NCBI GenBank assembly: GCA_964035545.1
Contig: OZ037768.1
Span: 19,261,700-19,325,699, forward strand
Length of the DNA: 64,000 nt
Direction of reading: 5' to 3'
Source: Bugula neritina
Taxonomy: Eukaryota; Bryozoa; Gymnolaemata; Cheilostomatida; Bugulidae
Positions 37,282 through 51,487 of the stretch are shown one piece after another. The position numbers and the translations under genes are program-made. The stretch's first letter is position 1, and the number at the start of each line of letters is the position of its first letter. The notes below the pieces were generated by a model, which was given only the letters and a program-made list of their open reading frames with translations, did not search any database and was not told the DNA's origin.

Positions 37282-37698
37282 ACAAAATTACTCCATACCA
37301 CTAAAACTATATCAATAGCTCCACACTACTCAACTCTCGCATAGTTTCACTAATTCTTGCTATTTATACTTGGATATCTATATTTTTTTTGTCAACTCTA
37401 ATTTATTTTTATGCAAAACAATCAGTATAATTAATTTTTGACCTGCGTAATATATAAAATAAGATTATCTCCCTAAGTTTCAATAATTTACAATAACTGC
37501 CACTCTCTATTCTTTGTGTCATGCATAACGTCTAACGTAACATAATAATTTTTGAATTTCATTCATTGCTACTCTGAAGATGGGTACAGTGGTACCCGAA
37601 ATATTAGTAGAATTATTTTACCTATAATAAAGTAATAAATCAACAATGTTTCTCGTATACCTATTTATAATTAAATTGCTAGCTCGTAAAGATATATT

Positions 37699-37702
<4 letters not shown>
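37281..37702 (+). mobile_element. Penelope-like element 3' end, copy 2
   Basis: Nearly the same sequence as 32391-32823, in the same orientation: the last codons of the nuclease frame ([10 protein letters not shown] and stop) plus the 3' UTR. It is flanked by (TA)n on both sides. Confidence 0.8.
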
Positions 37703-37733
<31 letters not shown>

Positions 37734-38566
37734 CTGCTTTATCATTGTTTCAAAATTGCAGGCTATAAAATTTAATATGAGCTCTATATCATATATAAGC
37801 ATTTATATGCTGTGCTGTGTGTGTTGGACGTGTTGAGATACTGTCATATAATACTAGATAACAAAATTATAACTTTCGCACAAGCTTATAAAGTGAAATA
37901 GTGACAGTTGTTTGTGAAGATTTTAATAGATGTGCGCTATGTAAATCGCTACAATTAATAAAAATAGAACGGAACCCTATAACCGCCACCCGATCAGGAA
38001 ATAGCTAAGAACGGTGAGAATAACAAAACTCGTTAAATAAATGGTACACGCACACACATTTATACTGTACAGATTTTGAAAAATTGAAGAGTAAATATTA
38101 AATTCACATTGCTATAACTAAAGGTTTCTTGGAGTAAATTTCATTGTGTAAGTTAACATAACTTTAGAGCTCCTGCATAGTTGTTGGATTGCTGTGTTTT
38201 GTTGATAACTGTAATAAATGAAATTTTTAAGCTGAATCTTACAAGCTGCGAGTCTTTGACAATCTTTATGCAATTAATATTGTAAAGCTACGATATTTAA
38301 TAGAAACAGCATCAAAAACTGATGCAAATCAAAATATTAGAAATTTTTTTTTGAACTTTGGCATCATATTGACTGTATTGACTGTATATATGTATGTCTA
38401 ATAAGACAGCATGACATTTACCCAAACAGGGTTTGGAAATTAGTCAACATTTGACACGTGACTCTTCAATTCAGTATTATAGAAGAAATACAGTAAATAG
38501 TATCACATTGTTTTTTATATAAAGTGTCCAACTAAACCTGACATGCTTCTCTATTACTTTGTATGT

Positions 38567-38775
38567 GGTCATTTTACTTAATTTAGTTATACACACTGGA
38601 AATCTCCAGTTGTTAGCTATTTTTTACAATTCAGCTGCTAATGAACATCGGTTTTTGCCCAAAACTAGTAAAATATAAATAAATACATCTAAATAATTAA
38701 GGCTCTTCTTAATTTTGCTTGATTTCCCATGTTTTTTCCTATTTATTTAGCTAATTTGGATTGCGACCCCTACAG
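38567..38775 (+). repeat. Dispersed ~200-bp repeat, copy 2
   Basis: Matches 10328-10528. Absent from the corresponding place in the left arm and interrupts the relic exon 2, so it is an insertion younger than the duplication. Confidence 0.7.
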
Positions 38776-38780
38776 TTTTT

Positions 38781-38950
38781 GAGGGCATATATAGAAAGTT
38801 GGATGTCTTGTAGAGAACCATCATACAGCTGGTATGTCTGCAACACATTTCTTATCCTCCAAACATTATAAGTGTGTTTTTATAAAATCTCTTTTGCAAA
38901 TGTTATTACCTATCAATGATTGTGTGAGACAACAGAGAATTAAACTAGAA
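38781..38950 (-). pseudogene. Relic FReD exon 2 (right arm)
   Basis: Minus-strand counterpart of 27641-27823; the segment GAGGATAAGAAATGTGTTGC still matches the exon 2 of intact genes, but several stops occur. Truncated at its 3' side by the dispersed repeat. Confidence 0.65.
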
Positions 38951-40259
38951 GAAAAGTAAGTTAAGCTGTAATATTTGCATTACTTGTAGTTTTACTCTGC
39001 ATAAAGATTATGCATGCAGTGACTTTCAACCGTAAGGTAGTGGTAACGGTAATGTTATAAGTATTAAATTAGATTTTGTTTATATTGATGTGATGAAATT
39101 TTGTGAATAAAAACCGCCATTGGTGGGTGCAAGCTTAGCTAGATAATTTATGTTTTATAGCTTACATATTATATGTAAAAATATACCACTGTTTTAACAA
39201 TACCCTGTTCAGGGCGTTACTTGCAACACCGGTGCTAATACGTGTAAACATATTGATAAGAGAAACCTCTTGCATTACATACAGCAATGATATTCAAAGT
39301 GTTATAGAGAGCAACTAACATTGTGCTCCCATGTGAGCTTGGCTATTAGAAATTTGCCAACAGAGCTAGAGTAAATATCACAGTATCAGGCTGCCAATAC
39401 GTGATAGCTATAGACTGTTGCAGATTCAACAATCTAAAGCAGGAAATTGCCACATCAATGTTTATAATGTATTTCATGTTGTTATATAACAGACTTTAGT
39501 TTTGCTAAGCAATTAATATACATAATTTTGTAAATATTTAGCTAGATAAATCTGTTCAGTAAATAATGGAATTGATTATATGCTATATATAACTTTATTT
39601 ACTATATATAAAAGAATGTAATGTAGATAGATGTATTTATAATGATATAAAGATTAGAGCACTCAATTACTTTCCTATGACTTGGCTATAGTTTCACAAC
39701 TCTAATATATATATGGTATTTATAGAATATTTTTACTAACAAATACAACAAAGATTGTTACTAAGTTTATTGTAATAAAACTGGCAATTATTAGTATTTC
39801 TAAAAGAAAGAACAGTTTTTAGTAAAAATTGAACATCGCAAGTCACTGGTAAAAATTACACATAAACATAAGCGCAATAATATCTGCTCAAATGACAACA
39901 GTTATTTTAATATGGAACTTAATGCAATGACTATATATTTATGGTATATTATAGTTCATTGTTCTAGTGATCTATAAGTTGAACTTAAGGACTCTACAGC
40001 CAGTTCTGGTGTTTTCAGTTGTAGGTGCTGAGAATAACCGTTTTTGCTGATTCTCTTTCTATACTCTGAAACATTGCATTGACTATCAGCATTACAGTAA
40101 GGCAAGCATACTGCACAAACCAACTGACTTATAGCTCTACTATCTAAGTATAACTATATGACAGTAAAACTCTGCTAAATAGCAGCCTATGCTAACGCGT
40201 AGATGTAGCTTTGTTAATAAAATCTGTTGATTTAATGTATATAATTTGTATATACATTA

Positions 40260-40436
<177 letters not shown>

Positions 40437-40529
40437 AATGAGTGTTTATAAAACGTTACTAGAGTGCTCTATAGAAATAAATCTAGAGCGTAAACATTAG
40501 AAGAAATAAAATGAGATTTGATTAATATA

Positions 40530-40594
40530 ATGGCATTTATTACTAGTAGTTTCGTACACAAGAACGATGTGCACTCGTCAGATAAATTAGCCAC
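40530..40594 (-). ncRNA. Hammerhead ribozyme 2
   Basis: Same architecture as ribozyme 1: CUGACGA, 7-bp helix II, GAAAC, 2-bp helix III, GUA cleavage triplet, UUUAU/AUAAA in helix I. Convergence with ribozyme 3 means one transcript could also form a very long hairpin competing with the ribozyme folds. Confidence 0.85.
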
Positions 40595-40596
40595 TA

Positions 40597-40661
40597 GTGG
40601 CTAATTTATCTGATGAGTGCACATCGTTCTTGTGTACGAAACTACTAGTAATAAATGCCAT
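40597..40661 (+). ncRNA. Hammerhead ribozyme 3
   Basis: Plus-strand copy with the canonical CUGAUGA core (from about 40610), helix II GUGCACA/UGUGUAC with loop UCGUUCU, GAAAC, loop UACUA, GUA and helix I. It is the best match of the three to the hammerhead consensus. Confidence 0.88.
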
Positions 40662-40688
40662 TATATTAATCAAATCTCATTTTATTTC

Positions 40689-40820
<132 letters not shown>

Positions 40821-40969
40821 TATAAGTATATATGTATTCAATACCAGTTTGACTCTAGAAGTAATGTAGCAATCATTGTTTTCAACCGTTTTTGAAGAGT
40901 AAAAAATATTTCACAATTATGTTGTTGGTTATTAAAACCTCTGTTTGTGAGAAACAGTTTATAGGATTG

Positions 40970-43900
40970 TTACCTTGTGACTTTCATAGTCGTAGCTTTA
41001 AGTGAGTAGAGTGTTCCTTTCCAATGATTCCAGGTGATGCCCTTAGCATATGGCGCATTGTCTCCACCTGATGCGTTGGCCGGATACCAAACACCATTCA
41101 AGTTACTAGAGTGACATGCCTGGTACCACCAAGCTCCTAATAACACAATATAATAATTATTCAAGAAAGAGAGTAGTTCATATTTCAAATATTTTATTAC
41201 ATAAAATCATAATTGAGTACTTCAGTTGAAAGTTTATAGTTTTCATGTAAATTTAATATTACTCCCACAATCTATACTAAAAATTATTTTATTTCACAGT
41301 ATTGGTTTTGGTCAGATAGTGAATGATATTCAAACCTTATTGAATATAATGCAGCATCACTTATATTTATGTTTTAAAATAATTCCACTGTATACAAATT
41401 AGAATTGGAAGTGTAGATTAACATTATTACTTAGATGTACCAGAATACCATATGACACCAGCTGCAATGTTCATAATTATTTATGGTTTCCTATGTTTTT
41501 TTTAAATCCTACCTTTCCATAATACAATGAGAACATTGCATACATGTGAAATGTTTGAAGTTTGAGTCTGGCTAGCTCTAATTAAGGCAAGAATGGTTAC
41601 TTTTAGCATCCTGATTTCTACATGCTGCACACCACATTGTTGTAGTCTATAGTCTGGTGACTTTACCTGTGAAGACCACAGCGCAGTTATCAATATTGCT
41701 ACCATCATGATCTTTGTCTTTTGTAGTAAATGCTTTTCCATTTTCAGACAGAGAGTTTGATGTGTTTCCACTATACCCACTAGACTAAAAAGACAAACAT
41801 TACTTTTTAATGCTTGAATTTCAAGTGTAAGTTACTGAAACTAAAATTCACAGCTAGCTGGCAAATGGTTTTAGCAAATTTAAAACAGTAAGAAATTGTA
41901 AACTTTTATCCCACTATACAACTTTGTTTTAATTTACAATAATACATGTATACATGCAGATTATATACACTAAGTATTTAACAGAAGAGGCTGAGATACC
42001 ACATGACTCTACATACATTAAATTACATAAATCAACAATAATTGCACTCACTGTCAATATGTAGTTGGTAGAGCTGTCACTAATGTAGAAAGTGGAATAG
42101 TTGGCATAACCTGCTTCTCCCTCATGCGTTTTAAGATAAACACCCAACTGTCTGTTGGTTTTGGTCAGATAGTAAATGTTATTCAAACCTTATTGAATAT
42201 AATGCAGCATCACTTATATTTATGTTTTAAAATAATTCTACTGTATACAAATTAGAATTCAAAGTGTAGATGAACATTATTATTATGAAGCAAAGAAAAA
42301 TAGCTCACCTTTTAGTTATCCAATATCATATAGTTGTTTACATGCTGTATATAGACCAGCAGCAGTCTACATGTAATTATTCTATTTATAGTATTGTACA
42401 TATAGTAAATTAACCATTCAGTAGCAAAGCAGTGAATAGTCTTATAGTAAAACTATTACAGTAATCTATTAACATTTTCATCAAATCAATCGTATTAATT
42501 ATAATATCCATGCAATAGCATTCTCAGCATGAGAACGCATAATGAAATTATTACTGTCTGCATTACTTAAAAAGCATGCTTTTTAAATATTTGCAAGTTA
42601 TAGATAATTGAATCATAATTTCTTTTTGAAATAATCACACAAAACCAGGATTTTTGGTTTTACACAAATTATAACTCATACCAAATTTTGCTAGATAAAA
42701 CTACAGTATATTGCATCAGATAATTTTCACGTTTACTAAAAATGCATTTCTTACTAAACTGAATAGCAACGCTTAGCAATTAATTATAGACCACAAAGTG
42801 TTCAAATAAGTTTACAAGTAACAATACTCAGATAGTTAAACTGTTCTATACCAGTTATAATTACTATATTATAATGAATTTTTAATTTTGATATAGGCTA
42901 TATACTGAAATTCTAACTGTTCTCTCCATATAAGCTTAAATATTTTCTAAAAAAAACCGTCATTTACATGACAATAGAAATTGTAGCAAACTCCTCTGAA
43001 ATGTTTGAATAAGATAATATATCTTAGCAATCGTGAGTTTCCTGTCATGTTGGTTAGTTTTACCACAATCGCATTATATGCCAGTGAAATCGTATTGACC
43101 GCTGCTAAACCTATAATTATGCTCACAACAAAATGTTGAATTTACCAAAAATTCAAATGTATACATGGAACATTCATATTAAAACTAACCCAGCCAGTAT
43201 TCTCCTGCAAGGTTACCAAATCCAGCCACATAATCATCCCAACCTCTGTAGAAATCAACAGAACCATCCAGTCTTCTCTGTATTACAGTCCAGCCATGTT
43301 CACTGTCAAACTCACAGTATACATCAAACTCCATAGAAGTATCTGGATCTCTCAGTGTGTAGACACCAGGACATCTTTCTCCAGACTCAAATGCCTCTTG
43401 ACAATCTACAAATAGACGCCCCAATCATAAATCTTTTTCTTTCAGGTTTAAATAGACAAACAGAAGCTTATACATTCATGGGTAAAGTTATAGAGGATTT
43501 AGTATGTCGTTAGAAAAAACATTTTAAAGTAATGTTACCATCTCCAAAATTACTTTCTCCTTTACTTGCTGTTGCATGAGTGTTACTAAACATCTTAGTG
43601 GAAAAAAAGAAGGTGCTTGCTGCAGCTAATACCAATATATAGTTGATACTGTAGGCATTACTAATTGAATGTGGGCTTGGCATCACAACTTAGTATGCAT
43701 ATTGTGTTTTAGATCAAGCTTAGTGATTTCATTATATATTAAAGTTTTATTCATGACAATCTCAGTGCATAAACCAGTTTTCAGTTACAAAATAAAATTG
43801 CTACAAACTAATATATGCCAGTAACTTGGAACCATACATTATGTTTTTTTTCTAGCATAGGCAAACAAAATTACATCTTTCAATTCTAAAATTGACTACA

Positions 43901-46466
43901 GATACCTAATAATAGAATTTATAAAACAAGCCTACATTCTATTGGTTTCTTGACCATTTAAATATTAAGTATAATAGCTATTCTGTTGCAGTGGGAGCAT
44001 CTCTTACCTATAAATTATATGAACTTTGATTTCCAAATCCTCTCTGAATGTTTTCAAGATGTATCTAAAAAGAATTTACTATGTGAGTTTTGTCATTGAA
44101 TCAAAAACATCTGCGCTATTGTTTAGAAGATAGACTCAAAAAATTAGCAATGCTTAGAAAACCATCTGTTGATTTAAATCAGCACATAATTGGATATACT
44201 TTTATTCATCCTCCAGTTTAACCCAAAACAAATAAATTTTTACAAAATATTGTGAAGCTAATACAACACTCAGAACAAAATAAGAAACTTGATTAGAATA
44301 TATGAAGCCATAGTAACAAATTCAATAGCATATAACCTGTATAGCTATTCTGAATTAATAATGAATTGTATTATTTATTAAAAGAAACTTTTCAGTCACA
44401 TTAAAAAAAAATGTTTTCTGAGTTGAAAATTGAAATGCCTGTCTTTTGTAATTTTAATACTATTAAAAGCCATTGTAAGAACTTTAATTAAGTCATCATG
44501 GGGAAATGACTTCAAAATTTTCATGTAAATTTAATATTACTTATAGGGGCAAAGATATAACTGCCATGCATTTGAAGCCTTTTTGAAAAACACTAATGCT
44601 AGTGAAAGTTTATAGAGCATAAGAAATCTGGCTATTAGATATGATATATCAAGCAGATATGGGTCTCTGACTCTCAGCTAAACAAAAATTGCCAATTTGA
44701 CACTTAACATCAAGTGATTGAGTCACCAGAATTATCAGTATTTTTGAAAGTTTTGATATACAACAAACTTTAAATATATAAACTGCAAATTGTCACCTGC
44801 TCTCAATATATATATGCCTCTGCTATCGAATTTTAAATCTTATTTTAATAGAAAGCAAGACTTTATTTTTCAATACATGTTTTACGTTAATTTTATTTCA
44901 AAAAGAATTTAGAAAGAAACTTTGAAAGCTTACTGCTTTTAGTTTTATAAAGCAATTCTTATAATATGCCAAGGGTTTTCCAGTCAGTAAAAAGTTCCAA
45001 TCTCTATATTACTCTCAATTTAAGAAAAAGTAACTAGGGCTATAGGAAAAAATTGCCTTCTTTTTTTATTTAGATTAATATAGGTATTTATAATAGCTAT
45101 CTGTAACTAGTGACAGCTTTTATAATAAATAATGGCAGTCTGTAACAGGTGACAGTCTATATGTGACACTATCTAGCTATAGTGACAGCTTTTAACAGGT
45201 AAAAGTATTTATAGCTAGTGACAGCTTAAATAATTTGGTGACAGTCTATAAATGGTAACATTTTTTAATTATCTGCATGCAGTCTTTAACCGTAAGTGAT
45301 AATGGTGTAGACAAAGATACATAAATGACTTTGAATATTTGAAGCCTTTTAATAACCTGATTACACAGCTTTAGTTTGCTAACCAGTGCCATATATCTAA
45401 GATGATAAACAACAGATTTCAACTTTTAACCTGAGAGCAGTATGCCTTTTAAATAATGTAAAGATAGAGGCACAATACAATAAATATTATATTTTCGATT
45501 TTATTAATTATTATTTTGCAAGTTTGCTGTTAATTTTCAATAGCCCTAATGGCATTTTATAAATGTAGAAAAAATTTAGGAAAAATATTCTCCTATCATG
45601 CGCGTAACTATTTGAATCATTTTGATATAATAAAAAAAATATTATACTTATGGATTTTTCTTCAAATTCTTTTAGATTTTTATTGACCTAATTAAAGTAC
45701 CTTGTTATCAATTTGCATACAAACCAAATTTGTGCTGCTACCACTAAAATACAGGTCTAGAGGGCAAGTGAAAAATTGACAATCTTGTAGAGAAACATCG
45801 TACAGAGTAGCAACACATTCCTTATCTTCCAGACATAGGTGTGAGCATATCAATAAAGAAGGGACATCTGAAATACATCTCATAAAAGCAAATAAATTAA
45901 TATACAGCTATATCAGAAAATATAGACAAGTAGCTGAAATTGAACTCCTATATAAATTGTAGTTATCAACAAAATTTGCTATGTTATATATATTCTAATC
46001 TCTGCTATATATTAGTTGATTATCAATATGAATTATAGAAGTTTACGCATTCAAGAGACTTCAACATACCTCTGTAATGAAAACAGCATGTTTCTGCAGA
46101 TCTTTTGTATATATGTATTATATCTAGCAAGCAACAGGTAAAATGCCTAACATATCTTTATAAGTTCTTTCTCTATAATATGGTAGCATATATAGGTTAT
46201 CACTACATATTACTATACACTATATTATAGCTGCATATATTGTATATTACGTAAGTGCTGTATTAAGTATAATAGTCGAGGCTATATAGTGATGGAGTAT
46301 ATAATATTTTATACACATTACCTTCTACTAGTCTATATGGTGTCCACATAGATTCATCTCTGATTTTCATTATATAGGAGAAGTGATAGTTGGCAGAGTT
46401 TTGTAGAGTTATGCATGCCAAGAGATTTATTACAAACGAAACTGCTAATATTGAAAAGAAATGCAT
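40970..46466 (-). pseudogene. FReD gene D: inverted copy of C, frameshifted in exon 3
   Basis: Exons on the minus strand: 46466-46322, 45867-45701, 44064-44008, 43405-43190, 42188-42052, 41784-41667 and 41136-40970. All donors and acceptors are intact, and each exon closely matches gene C, with the same signal peptide and all fibrinogen motifs. Exon 3 is 57 instead of 52 nt: five extra bases after TCATAT create TAG exactly at the exon end and shift the downstream frame. Every other exon has the length expected to maintain phase (exon 6 has one extra codon). So D is a very recent pseudogene, a null allele, or a gene rescued by skipping exon 3 or using another donor; exon 3 skipping alone would leave the frame wrong (phase 0 to phase 1). 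Assembly error at this point is also possible. Confidence 0.75.
41296..41437 (-). repeat. Duplicated piece of exon 5 and its upstream intron
   Basis: Nearly repeats 42157-42285 in direct orientation: the first ~35 bp of exon 5 with its acceptor plus about 100 bp of intron. It lies in intron 6 of gene D and has no counterpart in gene C. Confidence 0.85.
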
Positions 46467-47203
46467 TTTTAGTAAAGGGCATGCAGCTGCACCTAATGCA
46501 AGCTACGTGATGGTTATCTTTGAATAACTTTGTAAATTTATATATAACTATAAATAACGATTTACTCCTATTTTGAAATTTTAAGCAGGAAATGGGCATA
46601 TCAAGCATTTATGTATTCATAAATTAAGTTTTGTTGGCTTGGAGATTTATGAGAACTCCACAATAAACAATAGCTTTGTCACATATTTGATATATTATCA
46701 ATGTAACTAAATTTCTTTAGTAATATTATATTTTTGACAAATATTGACATTGATTTTATGCTAAAACTTCAAAAAGAAAATCATTCTAGTGGAATAATTA
46801 TTATATATTATGCTTTGATGTTTTGGTTCGGGAATATGAAAAACATTTAATCCTTAGAAATAGGTTAGTATTGATGTGCTCCACCCGCCCATTTTTGCAT
46901 GTTGGCACCCCCACTATATGCTTTGTTTCTGGTATTGTATGAAAAACATTTAATCCTTAGAAATTTGATATAATATACATAGTAGGACTTAGAATTGTAG
47001 TGCTCAGACCCGAATAAATATTATACTATATTGATTTTTTAAATAGGAACAACAGCCTGTTAAATCACATCTCCATGTTCAGTCAATTTTTGCAATTCTC
47101 CAGTCTAGCATAGCATCTAGGATTTAGTTGTGCTTCTTATTATAGCTTCTTATGCTAGTAGTAATATTTAATGCTACTTTTAATAAATAATTACAGAGTA
47201 TTA

Positions 47204-47360
47204 TCATCTTGTAACCATCATTGTGGTGGCTCTTTAAGGGAGTAGCGAAACCCTTTCCAGCTTTCCCATACGATGCCTCGTGCAAAAGATAAAGTGCCAT
47301 GAGGTAAATACCAAACTCCGTTCAGGTTGGCCATGTGACAGCTACGAAACCACCATCCAG
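47204..47360 (-). pseudogene. Last exon of the inverted B counterpart
   Basis: Matches exon 7 of B. It keeps the Trp codon (AGC TGG) that is TGA in B, but has 2 extra bases after CTTAAAG that shift the last codons. Upstream homology skips exon 6 and resumes in intron 5, so only an isolated exon remains. Confidence 0.8.
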
Positions 47361-48071
47361 CTGCAATAAAGTTAGATAAGTTAACAATAAAGACTAACTT
47401 ATACTAAGTCCTATAGGCTATATATAAGTAATTAGAAATTGCATGTACTTAGTATTTGAACTGAAAATGAAAGTAAAGCTTACACAGTATCTTTTGCTGA
47501 CGTATCATATTTTCTTTATAAAATTATTAATAATAAAATCTAACAAAAATAAGCCTAGACTTTTCAGATTTTTTACTGTTGAATGTCTCCTATATGAAAC
47601 ATTTAAATCATTCTATTAGATTTATATTAGAAAACCATAAAATAAACAATAAAAAAGCAGCAATTATAATATTGTATAACTTGACAATAAATTAACAGTT
47701 GCATGGGATTTACTTTTTTACTGCAATAAGTGCCATATGGTTATATAAATGTAAATTTCATAACTGCTTTTCACCAGTACAAGTTTAATGGAATATTTAG
47801 TTTGTAACCTAATTATTGACATCAGTTTATTTAGAAAAAATAAAAGACCAGCTTTTGATGGCTGTTAATGTGGTAGAGATCCTTGAACTAAACAATAAAA
47901 TAGAAATAATAAATATAAACTATACTTACACTAATACTAGTACTATTCACCTACTAACAAAAATAATAAATAATATTAATCTAATTACCAACATTCCTAA
48001 TACTTATAGTTATATGTAATACAAGAACTAACGATACATTTGTTGAGGTTTCTCACGTAGTCAAATTGAAT

Positions 48072-48366
<295 letters not shown>

Positions 48367-48369
48367 CTG

Positions 48370-49879
48370 TTATATAATCAATAATATACATTTAACACCA
48401 AAATACAACATTACATTAAGTGAGCAAATATTTTCATGATTTGAAACTAAAGATAAATTAGTTGCATATTTTATGACAGAATTGCCTGTAAGGAGCAATC
48501 AATAACTCTAGTAATTTGTCTACATCTCAGGCATCAGATGTTACAGTAACCAAACTACAATCATAGTTTACTACCACTAGGAAGTTTCAACTTCAAAATG
48601 TGTAGATATTGTTTTCTCAACTGTAAAAAATGATGTTTTGTAACATTAACCAAGTTTACCAAGCTCATCCTAGAATTATTAAGTATTCAATTGTTTTTAT
48701 GTCTATCCGACTCATGTATCTTCCAAAGCTTTTTATTTCCACCAAAAGTCATGATGTCATAACTCCAATCTCAGCAGATTTAATTAGTGCTACAGTCTTG
48801 CATGACATTAAAAATGAACTGGTAAACCTCAAAATAAGTAGGTTCTTTAAAAGTTCTTGTACCAGTAAACACAGCAGGAGAGATGGTTTGAGAACAGCTT
48901 CACCAGTAACCTACTAACTGAATTAGCTGAAAAGCTATTAGAATACACTTGTGGTTAATTATGACTTTTAAGTAATAAACTATGACTCTCAGGTTTTATA
49001 TAACTTCTGATACATTAAAGTGAATGTTGTATTTTAACAATGTGTTCAGTTAAGTATATGTGAAGAGAAAAGTAATTAAACAGAAGGTAACTTTGATGTA
49101 AAGTTTCTACAGCATTATCATCAAACCACAATCAAGCTTAAGTAAATCAAGGCACTTGCAAACTCACAGCTGCTTAACATAAACACACTAGATAGTGGAG
49201 AAAGCGTCTCTTTACAGCAGCTTATTTAATTTTTGTATTATAACAAATTAAAATGCAATATAAATTCTTTAAATAAATAATTCAGGAGTATGTTGTCCCG
49301 GCCCCTGAGAGGGATAACTGATGTGTACATAGCTTTTTGTACAGAAGGAAAACCTGCGTGTAAGTAAATGAACCAGGACCAGATGTGAAGTATGATAATC
49401 TAGAGATATCTTTGTTAAAGAATATGATAAAGTTAATTTGACAGTATAGTTTCAATTTATCTCCCATGCAAATACACCACATTGATTATGACCACTGCCC
49501 TTACTTCCATGCGAAGCAGCTATACATGGTGTTGAATAATTGTCTCAAAATACTATAACAAAATTCTGATTGAATTGAACTTATTATTCATCTTGAATTT
49601 GGTTGAATAACTTTTCTATATTTACTTTTATACCAATCATGCACTAAGTTATAGAAAAAATAAGGGAGTAAGTTTTAGCAATAAAAATATAGCATTTATA
49701 CTGCAAGGTATAAAATTTATGATGTTTAGAAACTAAAACTTTAATAAATAAATTTCGTTACAATAATCTCATTGTACAAAATTATGCAATGCAATTAGAT
49801 TATCTGAATTATTATTTGTTGGCAATGCCCAAACATATGGATAAATAACCTTACTTTCAACAATCAAACAGTTGAAGCA
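48370..49879. other. Gene-free stretch
   Basis: A 95-codon frame at 48630-48917 has no recognisable domain. No repeats from the families above were recognised. Confidence 0.4.
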
Positions 49880-51445
49880 ATGTCATTAATAATGCACCTC
49901 ATTTCTGAGCTACTAACAAGCAACATTAAAATGTCTCTTTGTACTACTCTGCTACTAGCTATACGGAGATTTCTATCCACCTATCTATATTTTGTAAATG
50001 TTATTGTGTTAACATTTACCTTCTATTTGGACTACAGTCCTACTCATCATTTGTTGTCAACTTTGGTGTTATCTGGAGCTCTGGCAAGTTTAATGTAAGT
50101 TTTATTCATATATATACTTATAGTTCTTTTTTTGGAAGGTAAGCCGAATAATTAAGTAATACTAATAAGTATTTATGTTCAACTGTGAAAAAAAACTTGC
50201 TCATGCTTTCTACCATAGAAACTATTACTATAATGATTATATTTGTAAGTGAATTTAAGTTGAAACATTCTTCGTGCATTACGTTATGCAGCTCTCAACT
50301 CCAGGTCAAGGGGCAACTGTATTTATGATTGTGCACATATAATATTTAAGAATTTTTTATTTTATTTTGTTGAGTTTGTGTTATATAATATTGGGTATGT
50401 TTATTTAAAATATACATAAAACATATAATTTGTTTAAATGACATTCATTTATCATGCATGTGTATTCTTGAAATGAAGCTCCCAAACCGTTGGCTGTCAT
50501 ATTCAATATAAATCAAATACCATTCCAGACTACCCTGCATGCAGGAATAAAGTATTATAGTAACAAGTATTTTATTATTATTTTAAGCCTTTCAATACTA
50601 TAGGAACTGAAGTGCTTGAAATTAAATTAATCTTTCAATGCACTATATTTTCAATTCTAGATCAGAACTGGTCAAGAAGAAGGACCAGAGTTTAGACTTT
50701 GCCGAGTCAACAAACAGTTTCAGCCCACATTTCAGTCGTCTTCAACTCCTGCCTCCTCTCACCAGCAGAAGCTCTTCTCTAACAACTTTATCCGACTTAT
50801 CACCGACCATCTCAAGATCTTCTTCATGGGCATCTCTACCTGAATTATCCACCACCTCTTCATCCATTTTCTTCTCCAGCTCATCTGCTACTGATATCTC
50901 CAGATTCTCCTCCTGCACATCTATTACTGATTCATTTGCTACGACCTTTTCACCACGTTCATTATCATCTCAGCTTTTCTCTTCTACATCATGTGATGCA
51001 TCTTCAATCAATCTAGAAGATTTGAAACTAGGTAGGTTTTATCTTCTTTTGTCAGTATGCCATGCTGTTTTATCTACTAGCATATTGGAGTGAGCATTTC
51101 TAGAAGCATTAATCATTAGTAAATATAGTAAGATAATTTACTCTAATATTACAAGCACTCATCATATAACAGTATATACTCTATCTTTTAGTTATAGGTG
51201 TCATAGTAATGTAATATTATTGTATATATACCATGTGTACAATATGTTACATTATTATTACAGATCTCAGCTCGCTAAGTGACTGCACATCCATTAGTTA
51301 TACAGGAGAAGAAAACAACTTCTCTGAAAATGAGCAGCAAGTGCTTCAAGAACGTAGAGTTCACATAAACCGCAGAAAAAGAATATGGCGGCGCATAAAA
51401 CGTGCTTTCACATGCTGTGTGTGCATCTCACAGCCAGAGGAGTAA
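49880..51445 (+). CDS. Probable Ser-rich protein, 3 exons, function unknown
   Basis: Exons 49880-50094, 50661-51031 and 51264-51445 join in consistent phase (2 then 1) to 255 residues. Exon 1 is hydrophobic (SLCTTLLLAI..., YFVNVIVLTFTFYL) and may be a signal anchor. Exon 2 is Ser/Thr-rich with repeated SRSSS and LSDLS/LPELS units. Exon 3 ends with a basic cluster (INRRKRIWRRIKR) followed by a Cys-rich CCVC before the stop. AATAAA lies at about 51708. The start is uncertain: 49880 is the first ATG, 49931 another. Exon 2 is also open in a second frame for about 170 bp, so the frame choice rests on the splice to exon 3. I do not recognise the family; low complexity means it could be wrong. Confidence 0.5.
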
Positions 51446-51487
51446 AGCACCTGATTTAATTACATAATATAATATATTTGACAATTT

